Positions 1 through 10,141 of a stretch of 64,000 nt of DNA are shown piece by piece. The stretch spans positions 1,116,001 to 1,180,000 of the forward strand of contig JAZDXN010000013.1 of NCBI GenBank assembly GCA_037013495.1. Reading direction: 5' to 3'. The first letter of the stretch is position 1. Each line of letters begins with the position of its first letter. This DNA comes from Hippophae tibetana (lineage: Eukaryota > Streptophyta > Magnoliopsida > Rosales > Elaeagnaceae). The position numbers and the translations under genes are program-made. The notes beneath the pieces are model-generated. The model ran no database searches and was not told where the DNA came from. It worked only from the letters and a program-made list of their open reading frames with translations.

Positions 1-402
1 TCAAACTCAACAAGCCATATAGGTGATGAAAAGGTTGGAATGCATTAAGGAAGTTTTTTTGGTAACTTGAGCATTTTATATTTAGGTTTTTAGTCGATTT
101 CTCTATGTTAAGTTTGAAGTAGTCTTTACAAACGGTACTTTCTTTGTAAAATTAGTAAAAGAAATATCTTCGAAACAAGCTTCTAGCAATTAGTTACTTG
201 TTATTGAAGGGGTTTTCCTAATTACAGTTGGTTCAGAAATAACGAAGAGGTCTCATCTCATATGCTACTTGTTTTATGAGAGCTAATTAATCTATGCATA
301 ATTTAACGATGCAAAGTATCAGACACATGCTCCTACGTATCTTCCCTCAATGGCAAGGTACGTGATCGGTTAACTACGAAACATTAAATACTTACATCCA
401 CA
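1..402 (+). repeat. Partial monomer at left edge (spacer class S1)
   Basis: This is the 3' spacer part of a monomer whose body lies outside the window. It carries the rare variants tatttagg near 80, gtaaaattag near 145 and ttcagaaat near 233. All three also occur in the spacer at 2859-3260, at a constant offset of 2,858 bp, so it is a relative of the spacer between M4 and M5. Confidence 0.9.
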
Positions 403-696
403 TTGCTTCTATGTATAATATTTTGTCACTTATGTTTTGCCTTACACTTTCTAGCCAACAAGATATATTTTCTCATCATTCTGGCAAACCTATCTAAACA
501 AAATCATTTTGTAGTTAGACCTATTGATGGAGCATTCTATAACTTGGAACCTATAGTTTTGATACCTCAATTTTCTTCAATTAAGGTCAAATTCATGATT
601 GCATGTCAAAGCGGAGAGGCACTTCGTTGTAGATTCCTAGGTTTAGAAACACCTTATCCTTTTGCACACAACCGTGTTCAATTTCATCAAGAATAG
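403..696 (+). other. 97-codon open frame in M1, example of a frame in nearly all monomers (probably non-coding)
   Basis: The frame opens at TTG, not ATG, and ends at TAG inside aagaatag. The same frame is open over its full length in most monomers. Against coding: no ATG start in this frame near the beginning, most variants between copies change the residue (for example Pro-Ile, Pro-Val and His-Val at one site), stops at 13019, 48841, 10334, 47565 and 58306, and an insertion in six class H copies. I recognise no domain. The N-terminal part is hydrophobic, as AT-rich sequence often encodes. Confidence 0.3.
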
Positions 697-2194
697 ATTC
701 ATCTTCTTCTGGTCCTTCAAATCAACAAGCCATATAGGAGATGAAAAGGTTCGAATGCATTAAGGAAATTTTTTTGGTAACATGAGCATTTTATATTTGG
801 GTTTTTAGTCGATTTCTCTATGTTAAGTTTGAAGTAATCTTTACAAACGGTACTTTCTTTGTATCATTAGTAAAAGAAATATCTTCGAAACAAGCTTCTA
901 GCAATTAGTTACTTGTTATTGAAGGGGTTTTCCTAGTTGGTTCCAAAATAACGAAGAGGTCTCATTTCATATGCTACTTTTTTGTTGAGAGCTAATTAAT
1001 CTATGCATAATTTAACGATGCAAAGTGTGAGACACACGCTCCTGCGTATCTTCCTTCAATGGCAAGGTACGTGATCGGTTAACCACGAAACATTAAATAC
1101 TTACATCCACATTGCTTCTATGTATAATATTTTGTCACTTACGTTTTGTCTTACACTTTCTAGCCAACAAGATATATTTGCTCGTCATTGTGGCAAACCT
1201 TTCTAAACAAAATCATTTTGCAGTTAGATATATTGATGGAGCATTCTATAACTTGGAACCTGTAGTTTTGATACCTCAATGTTCTTCAATTAAGGTCAAA
1301 CTCATGATTGCATGTCAAAGCGGAGAGGCACTTCGTTGTAGATTCCTAGGTTTAGAAACACCTTATCCTTTTGCATACAACCGTGTTCAATTTCATCAAG
1401 AATAGATTCATCTTCTTCTAGTCCTTGAAACTCAACACGCCATATAGGACATGAAAAGTTTGGAATGCATTAAGCAAGTTTTTTTGGTAGCATGAGCATT
1501 TTATATTTGGGTTTTTAGTCAATTTCTCTATGTGAAATTTGAAGTAATCTTTACAAACGGTACTTTCTTTGTATCATTAGTAAAAGATATATCTTCAAAA
1601 AAAGCTTCTAGCAATTAGTTACTTGTTACTGAAATGGTTTTCCTAATTACAGTTGGTTCCAAAATAACGAAGAGGTCTCATTTCATATGCTACGTTTTTG
1701 ATGAGAGCTAATTAATCTATGCATAATTTAACGATGCAAAGTGTTAGACACACGCTCCTGCGTATCTTCCTTCAATGGCAAGGTACGTGATCGGTTAACC
1801 ACGAAACATTAAATACTTACATTCACATTGCTTCTATGTATAATATTTTGTCACTTATGTTTTATCTTACACTTTCTAGCCAACAAGATATATTTGCTTG
1901 TCATTGTGGCAAACCTATCTAAACAAAATCATTTTGCATTTAGACATATTGATGGAGCATTCTATAACTTGGAACCTGTAGTTTTGATACCTCAATGTAC
2001 TTCAATTATGGTCAAACTCATGATTGCATGTCAAAGCGGAGAGGCACTTCGTTGTAGATACCTAGGTTTAGAAACACCTTATCCTTTTGCACACAACCGT
2101 GTTCAATTTCATCAAGAATAGATTCATCTTCTTCTAGTCCTTGAAACTCAACAAGCCATATAGGAGATGAAAAGGTTGGAATGCATTAAGCAAG

Positions 2195-2201
2195 TTTTTT
2201 T
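2195..2201 (+). other. Seven-T tract, start of T-rich spacer segment (example)
   Basis: Seven consecutive T, followed over the next ~35 bp by further short T runs (attttat, atttggg, gtttttag). The tract is present in almost every monomer; 30,487 and 33,354 have tttattt instead. Runs of this kind can curve DNA, but the spacing is only partly helical and I claim no function. Confidence 0.5.
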
Positions 2202-2313
2202 GGTAACTTGAGCGTTTTATATTTGGGTTTTTAGTCGATTTCTCTATGTTAAGTTTGAAGTAACCTTTACAAAATGTACTTTCTTTGTACCATTAGTAAA
2301 AGAAATATCTTCG

Positions 2314-2344
2314 TAACAAGCTTCTAGCAATTAGTTACTTGTTA
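2314..2344 (+). other. Inverted repeat around the HindIII site (example)
   Basis: taacaag at 2314-2320 and cttgtta at 2338-2344 are reverse complements with a 17-base loop, and the HindIII site aagctt spans 2318-2323. The 7-bp arms are complete in S3-type spacers (ttcgtaacaag). S1 and S2 spacers keep 6 bp (aacaag). It could form a small hairpin or bind a dimeric protein; neither is shown. Confidence 0.5.
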
Positions 2345-2509
2345 TTGAAGGGGTTTTCCTCATTACAGTTGGTTCCAAAATAACGAAGTGGTCTCATTTC
2401 ATATACTACATTTTTTTATGAGAGCTAATTAATCTATTAATAATTTAACGATGCAAACTGTCGGACACACGCTCCTGCGTATCTTTCTTCAATGACAAAG
2501 TATGTGATC

Positions 2510-2517
2510 GGTTAACC
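2510..2517 (+). other. 8-bp palindrome ggttaacc (example)
   Basis: The palindrome contains a HpaI site and lies about 28 bp before the body mark in nearly all monomers. Variants are ggttaact (M1, M5, M11), ggttaaca (before M31, M34 and their copies) and ggttcacc (M7, M13). It sits in one of the less variable stretches, so it is a candidate protein-binding site, on weak evidence. Confidence 0.45.
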
Positions 2518-4583
2518 ACGAAACATTAAATACATACATTAACATTGCTTCTCGGTATAATATTTTGTCACTTGAGTTTTATCTTACACTTTCTAGCGAA
2601 CAAGATATATTTGCTCGTCATTGGGGCAAACCTATCTAAACAAAATCATTTTGTAGTTAGACCTATTGATGGAGCATTCTATTACTTGGAACCTGTAGTT
2701 TTTATACCTCAATTTTCTTCAATTAAGGTCAAATTCATGATTGCATGTCAAAGCGGAGAGGCACTTCGTTGTAGATTCCTAGGTTTAGAAACACCTTATC
2801 CTTTTGCACACAACCGTGTTCAATTTCATCAAGAATAGATTCATCTTCTTCTGGTCCTTCAAACTCAACAAGCCATATAGGTGATGAAAAGGTTGGAATG
2901 CATTAAGGAAGTTTTTTTGGTAACTTGAGCATTTTATATTTAGGTTTTTAGTCGATTTCTCTATGTTAAGTTTGAAGTAGTCTTTACAAACGGTACTTTC
3001 TTTGTAAAATTAGTAAAAGAAATATCTTCGAAACAAGCTTCTAGCAATTAGTTACTTGTTATTGAAGGGGTTTTCCTAATTACAGTTGGTTCAGAAATAA
3101 CGAAGAGGTCTCATTTCATATGCTACTTGTTTTATGAGAGCTAATTAATCTATGCATAATTTAACGATGCAAAGTATCAGACACATGCTCCTACGTATCT
3201 TCCCTCAATGGCAAGGTACGTGATCGGTTAACTACGAAACATTAAATACTTACATCCACATTGCTTCTATGTATAATATTTTGTCACTTATGTTTTGCCT
3301 TACACTTTCTAGCCAACAAGATATATTTTCTCATCATTCTGGCAAACCTATCTAAAAAAAATCCTTTTGTAGTTAGACCTATTGATGGAGCATTCTATAA
3401 CTTGGAACCTATAGTTTTGATACCTCAATTTTCTTCAATTAAGGTCAAACTCATGATTGCATGTCAAAGCGAAGAGGCACTTCGTTGTAGATTCCTAGGT
3501 TTAGAAACACCTTATCCTTTTGCACACAACCGTGTTCAATTTCATCAAGAATAGATTCATCTTCTTCTAGTCCTTGAAACTCAACAAGCCATATAGGAGA
3601 TGAAAAGTTTGGAATGCATTAAGCAAGTTTTTTTGGTAACATGAGCATTTTATATTTGGGTTTTGAGTCAATTTCTCTATGTGAAGTTTGAAGTAATCTT
3701 TACAAACGGTACTTTCTTTGTATCATTAGTAAAAGAAATATCTTCAAAACAAGCTTCTAGCAATTAGTTACTTGTTACTGAAATGGTTTTCCTAATTACA
3801 GTTGGTTCCAAAATAACGAAGAGGTCTCATTTCATATGCTACTTTTTTGATGAGAGCTAATTAATCTATGCATAATTTAACGATGCAAAGTGTTAGACAC
3901 ACGCTCCTACGTATCTTCCTTCAATGGCAAGGTACGTGATCGGTTAACCACGAAACATTAAATACTTACATTCACATTGCTTCTATGTATAATATTTTGT
4001 CACTTATGTTTTGCCTTACACTTTCTAGCCAACAAGATATATTTGCTCGTCATTCTGGCAAACCTATCTAAACAAAATCATTTTGTAGTTAGACCTATTG
4101 ATGGAGCATTCTATAACTTGGAACCTGTAGTTTTGATACCTCAATTTTCTTCAATTAAGGTCAAATTCATGATTGCATGTCAAAGTGGAGAGGCACTTCG
4201 TTGTAGATTCCTAGGTTTAGAAACACCTTATCCTTTTGCACACAACCGTGTTCAATTTCATCAAGAATAGATTCATCTTCTTCTGGTCCTTCAAACACAA
4301 CAAGCCATATAGGTGATGAAAAGGTTGGAATGCATTAAGGAAGTTTTTTTGGTAACATGAGCATTTTATATTTGGGTTTTTATTCAATTTCTCTATGTGA
4401 AGTTTGAAGTAATCTTTACAAACGGTACTTTCTTTGTATCATTAGTAAAAGAAATATCTTCAAAACAAGCTTCTAGCAATTAGTTACTTGTTACTGAAAT
4501 GGTTTTCCTAATTACAGTTGGTTCCAAAATAACGAAGAAGTCTCATTTCATATGCTACTTTTTTGATGAGAGCTAATTAATCT

Positions 4584-4787
4584 ATGCATAATTTAACGAT
4601 GCAAAGTGTTAGACACACGCTCCTGCGGATCTTCCTTCAATGGCAAGGTACGAGATCGGTTCACCACGAAACATTAAATACTAACATTCACATTGCTTCT
4701 ATGTATAATATTTTGTCACTTATGTTTTATCTTACACTTTCTAGCCAACAAGATATATTTGCTTGTCATTGTGGCAAACGTATCTAA
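4584..4787 (+). other. 67-codon ATG frame in M6-M7 joint, chance opening (non-coding)
   Basis: This ATG frame in the S2-like spacer is normally closed by TGA in ggtacgtgatc. Here the variant ggtacgagatc removes that stop and lets it run into the next body. It recurs in copy 2 at 8524-8727 and at 46487-46690 before M66. One substitution explains it, so it is not evidence of a gene. Confidence 0.3.
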
Positions 4788-6117
4788 ACAAAATCATTTT
4801 GCATTTAGACATATTGATGGAGTATTCTATAACTTGGAACCTGTAGTTTTGATACCTCAATGTACTTCAATTATGGTCAAACTCATGATTGCATGTCAAA
4901 GCGGAGAGGCACTTCGTTGTAGATTCCTAGGTTTAGAAACACCTTATCCTTTTGCACACAACCGTGTTCAATTTCATCAAGAATAGATTCATCTTCTTCT
5001 AGTCCTTGAAACTCAACAAGCCATATAGGAGATGAAAAGGTTGGAATGCATTAAGCAAGTTTTTTTGGTAACTTGAGCGTTTTATATTTGGGTTTTTAGT
5101 CGATTTCTCTATGTGAAGTTTGAAGTAACCTTTACAAACTGTACTTTCTTTGTACCATTAGTAAAAGAAATATCTTCGTAACAAGCTTCTAGCAATTAGT
5201 TACTTGTTATTGAAGGGGTTTTCCTAATTACAGTTGGTTCAGAAATAACGAAGAGGTCTCATTTCATATGCTACTTGATTTATGAGAGCTAATTAATCTA
5301 TGCACAATTTAACGATGCAAAGTGTCAGACACATGCTCCTACGTATCTTCCCTCAATGGCAAGGTACGTGATCGGTTAACCACGAAACATTAAATACTTA
5401 CATCCACATTGCTTCTATGTATAATATTTTGTCACTTATGTTTTGCCTTACACTTTCTAGCCAATAAGATATATTTGCTCGTCATTCTGGCAAACCTATC
5501 TAAACAAAATCATTTTGTAGTTAGACCTATTGATGGAGCATTCTATAACTTGGAACCTATAGTTTTGATACCTCAATTTTCTTCAATTAAGGTCAAATTC
5601 ATGATTGCATGTCAAAGCGGAGAGGCACTTCGTTGTAGATTCCTAGGTTTAGAAACACCTTATCCTTTTGCACACAACCGTGTTCAATTTCATCAAGAAT
5701 AGATTCATCTTCTTCTGGTCCTTCAAATCAACAAGCCATATAGGAGATGAAAAGGTTCGAATGCATTAAGGAAATTTTTTTGGTAACATGAGCATTTTAT
5801 ATTTGGGTTTTTAGTCGATTTCTCTATGTTAAGTTTGAAGTAATCTTTACAAACGGTACTTTCTTTGTATCATTAGTAAAAGAAATATCTTCGAAACAAG
5901 CTTCTAGCAATTAGTTACTTGTTATTGAAGGGGTTTTCCTAGTTGGTTCCAAAATAACGAAGAGGTCTCATTTCATATGCTACTTTTTTGTTGAGAGCTA
6001 ATTAATCTATGCATAATTTAACGATGCAAAGTGTGAGACACACGCTCCTGCGTATCTTCCTTCAATGGCAAGGTACGTGATCGGTTAACCACGAAACATT
6101 AAATACTTACATCCACA

Positions 6118-6484
6118 TTGCTTCTATGTATAATATTTTGTCACTTACGTTTTGTCTTACACTTTCTAGCCAACAAGATATATTTGCTCGTCATTGTGGC
6201 AAACCTTTACAAAATGTACTTTCTTTGTACCATTAGTAAAAGAAATATCTTCGTAACAAGCTTCTAGCAATTAGTTACTTGTTATTGAAGGGGTTTTCCT
6301 CATTACAGTTGGTTCCAAAATAACGAAGTGGTCTCATTTCATATACTACATTTTTTTATGAGAGCTAATTAATCTATTAATAATTTAACGATGCAAACTG
6401 TCGGACACACGCTCCTGCGTATCTTTCTTCAATGACAAAGTATGTGATCGGTTAACCACGAAACATTAAATACATACATTAACA
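6118..6484 (+). repeat. Truncated monomer M9 (367 bp) at duplication joint
   Basis: The monomer begins as a normal class Y unit. Inside aaccttt (6202-6208) it switches to a spacer position about 350 bp further on, reading acaaaatgtact as at 2269. The missing part is about 349 bp. The joint is the internal breakpoint of the 3,940-bp duplication and not an independent deletion, because M15 at 10058 shows the uninterrupted version. Confidence 0.9.
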
Positions 6485-9400
6485 TTGCTTCTCGGTATAA
6501 TATTTTGTCACTTGAGTTTTATCTTACACTTTCTAGCGAACAAGATATATTTGCTCGTCATTGGGGCAAACCTATCTAAACAAAATCATTTTGTAGTTAG
6601 ACCTATTGATGGAGCATTCTATTACTTGGAACCTGTAGTTTTTATACCTCAATTTTCTTCAATTAAGGTCAAATTCATGATTGCATGTCAAAGCGGAGAG
6701 GCACTTCGTTGTAGATTCCTAGGTTTAGAAACACCTTATCCTTTTGCACACAACCGTGTTCAATTTCATCAAGAATAGATTCATCTTCTTCTGGTCCTTC
6801 AAACTCAACAAGCCATATAGGTGATGAAAAGGTTGGAATGCATTAAGGAAGTTTTTTTGGTAACTTGAGCATTTTATATTTAGGTTTTTAGTCGATTTCT
6901 CTATGTTAAGTTTGAAGTAGTCTTTACAAACGGTACTTTCTTTGTAAAATTAGTAAAAGAAATATCTTCGAAACAAGCTTCTAGCAATTAGTTACTTGTT
7001 ATTGAAGGGGTTTTCCTAATTACAGTTGGTTCAGAAATAACGAAGAGGTCTCATTTCATATGCTACTTGTTTTATGAGAGCTAATTAATCTATGCATAAT
7101 TTAACGATGCAAAGTATCAGACACATGCTCCTACGTATCTTCCCTCAATGGCAAGGTACGTGATCGGTTAACTACGAAACATTAAATACTTACATCCACA
7201 TTGCTTCTATGTATAATATTTTGTCACTTATGTTTTGCCTTACACTTTCTAGCCAACAAGATATATTTTCTCATCATTCTGGCAAACCTATCTAAAAAAA
7301 ATCCTTTTGTAGTTAGACCTATTGATGGAGCATTCTATAACTTGGAACCTATAGTTTTGATACCTCAATTTTCTTCAATTAAGGTCAAACTCATGATTGC
7401 ATGTCAAAGCGAAGAGGCACTTCGTTGTAGATTCCTAGGTTTAGAAACACCTTATCCTTTTGCACACAACCGTGTTCAATTTCATCAAGAATAGATTCAT
7501 CTTCTTCTAGTCCTTGAAACTCAACAAGCCATATAGGAGATGAAAAGTTTGGAATGCATTAAGCAAGTTTTTTTGGTAACATGAGCATTTTATATTTGGG
7601 TTTTGAGTCAATTTCTCTATGTGAAGTTTGAAGTAATCTTTACAAACGGTACTTTCTTTGTATCATTAGTAAAAGAAATATCTTCAAAACAAGCTTCTAG
7701 CAATTAGTTACTTGTTACTGAAATGGTTTTCCTAATTACAGTTGGTTCCAAAATAACGAAGAGGTCTCATTTCATATGCTACTTTTTTGATGAGAGCTAA
7801 TTAATCTATGCATAATTTAACGATGCAAAGTGTTAGACACACGCTCCTACGTATCTTCCTTCAATGGCAAGGTACGTGATCGGTTAACCACGAAACATTA
7901 AATACTTACATTCACATTGCTTCTATGTATAATATTTTGTCACTTATGTTTTGCCTTACACTTTCTAGCCAACAAGATATATTTGCTCGTCATTCTGGCA
8001 AACCTATCTAAACAAAATCATTTTGTAGTTAGACCTATTGATGGAGCATTCTATAACTTGGAACCTGTAGTTTTGATACCTCAATTTTCTTCAATTAAGG
8101 TCAAATTCATGATTGCATGTCAAAGTGGAGAGGCACTTCGTTGTAGATTCCTAGGTTTAGAAACACCTTATCCTTTTGCACACAACCGTGTTCAATTTCA
8201 TCAAGAATAGATTCATCTTCTTCTGGTCCTTCAAACACAACAAGCCATATAGGTGATGAAAAGGTTGGAATGCATTAAGGAAGTTTTTTTGGTAACATGA
8301 GCATTTTATATTTGGGTTTTTATTCAATTTCTCTATGTGAAGTTTGAAGTAATCTTTACAAACGGTACTTTCTTTGTATCATTAGTAAAAGAAATATCTT
8401 CAAAACAAGCTTCTAGCAATTAGTTACTTGTTACTGAAATGGTTTTCCTAATTACAGTTGGTTCCAAAATAACGAAGAAGTCTCATTTCATATGCTACTT
8501 TTTTGATGAGAGCTAATTAATCTATGCATAATTTAACGATGCAAAGTGTTAGACACACGCTCCTGCGGATCTTCCTTCAATGGCAAGGTACGAGATCGGT
8601 TCACCACGAAACATTAAATACTAACATTCACATTGCTTCTATGTATAATATTTTGTCACTTATGTTTTATCTTACACTTTCTAGCCAACAAGATATATTT
8701 GCTTGTCATTGTGGCAAACCTATCTAAACAAAATCATTTTGCATTTAGACATATTGATGGAGTATTCTATAACTTGGAACCCGTAGTTTTGATACCTCAA
8801 TGTACTTCAATTATGGTCAAACTCATGATTGCATGTCAAAGCGGAGAGGCACTTCGTTGTAGATTCCTAGGTTTAGAAACACCTTATCCTTTTGCACACA
8901 ACCGTGTTCAATTTCATCAAGAATAGATTCATCTTCTTCTAGTCCTTGAAACTCAACAAGCCATATAGGAGATGAAAAGGTTGGAATGCATTAAGCAAGT
9001 TTTTTTGGTAACTTGAGCGTTTTATATTTGGGTTTTTAGTCGATTTCTCTATGTGAAGTTTGAAGTAACCTTTACAAACTGTACTTTCTTTGTACCATTA
9101 GTAAAAGAAATATCTTCGTAACAAGCTTCTAGCAATTAGTTACTTGTTATTGAAGGGGTTTTCCTAATTACAGTTGGTTCAGAAATAACGAAGAGGTCTC
9201 ATTTCATATGCTACTTGATTTATGAGAGCTAATTAATCTATGCACAATTTAACGATGCAAAGTGTCAGACACATGCTCCTACGTATCTTCCCTCAATGGC
9301 AAGGTACGTGATCGGTTAACCACGAAACATTAAATACTTACATCCACATTGCTTCTATGTATAATATTTTGTCACTTATGTTTTGCCTTACACTTTCTAG

Positions 9401-10141
9401 CCAATAAGATATATTTGCTCGTCATTCTGGCAAACCTATCTAAACAAAATCATTTTGTAGTTAGACCTATTGATGGAGCATTCTATAACTTGGAACCTAT
9501 AGTTTTGATACCTCAATTTTCTTCAATTAAGGTCAAATTCATGATTGCATGTCAAAGCGGAGAGGCACTTCGTTGTAGATTCCTAGGTTTAGAAACACCT
9601 TATCCTTTTGCACACAACCGTGTTCAATTTCATCAAGAATAGATTCATCTTCTTCTGGTCCTTCAAATCAACAAGCCATATAGGAGATGAAAAGGTTCGA
9701 ATGCATTAAGGAAATTTTTTTGGTAACATGAGCATTTTATATTTGGGTTTTTAGTCGATTTCTCTATGTTAAGTTTGAAGTAATCTTTACAAACGGTACT
9801 TTCTTTGTATCATTAGTAAAAGAAATATCTTCGAAACAAGCTTCTAGCAATTAGTTACTTGTTATTGAAGGGGTTTTCCTAGTTGGTTCCAAAATAACGA
9901 AGAGGTCTCATTTCATATGCTACTTTTTTGTTGAGAGCTAATTAATCTATGCATAATTTAACGATGCAAAGTGTGAGACACACGCTCCTGCGTATCTTCC
10001 TTCAATGGCAAGGTACGTGATCGGTTAACCACGAAACATTAAATACTTACATCCACATTGCTTCTATGTATAATATTTTGTCACTTACGTTTTGTCTTAC
10101 ACTTTCTAGCCAACAAGATATATTTGCTCGTCATTGTGGCA
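6202..10141 (+). repeat. 3,940-bp tandem duplication, copy 2
   Basis: It repeats 2262-6201 at a constant offset of 3,940 bp: M10 (6485), M11 (7201), M12 (7917), M13 (8633), M14 (9349) and the start of M15 (10058). After 10141 the class Y monomer continues normally, whereas at the equivalent point in copy 1 the sequence jumps back to the S3 spacer. The ends are ambiguous by the 7 bp aaccttt shared at 2262, 6202 and 10142. Confidence 0.9.

Larger units (their letters stand above)
403..2261 (+). repeat. Monomers M1-M3 (mosaic left block)
   Basis: M1 (403) is a mosaic. Its first ~80 bases match M5 (3261), and its second half plus the following spacer match M8 (5409). M2 (1112) is class Y. M3 (1828) is class T and is preceded by an S2 spacer, as the ancestral order predicts. 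The M1 to M2 step is 709 bp because of a 1-bp loss (cttcaaatcaac) and a 6-bp loss at about 934 (cctagttgg instead of cctaattacagttgg). The same two losses recur at about 5940 and 9880, so this subtype has one origin. Confidence 0.9.
2262..6201 (+). repeat. 3,940-bp tandem duplication, copy 1
   Basis: It contains M4 (class F, 2545), M5 (I, 3261), M6 (I/F chimera, 3977), M7 (T, 4693), M8 (I/F, 5409) and the first 84 bp of M9 (Y, 6118), plus the S3 spacer tail in front of M4. Reading it against copy 2 I see two substitutions, at 4780 (G versus C at 8720) and 4842 (T versus C at 8782). The length is about five and a half monomers, so it is not a whole-monomer exchange product. Confidence 0.9.

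Noticed and set aside
80..95. Plant telomere-like repeat in tttaggtttttag
   Set aside because: It is one imperfect, non-tandem match; most monomers read tttgggtttttag, and T-rich sequence gives this by chance.
160..190. CENP-B box
   Set aside because: ttcgaaacaagctt and cttcgttgtagattcc match the first half of the box (ttcg, then A after four bases) but lack the required cggg.
403..430. Promoter at tatgtataatattttg
   Set aside because: The TATA-like string is expected in AT-rich DNA, has no other promoter element around it and differs between classes (tctcggtataat).
2440..2730. Internal subrepeat, from ttcttcaat occurring in both spacer and body
   Set aside because: The two sites are about 235 bp apart, share only about ten bases, and nothing around them aligns.
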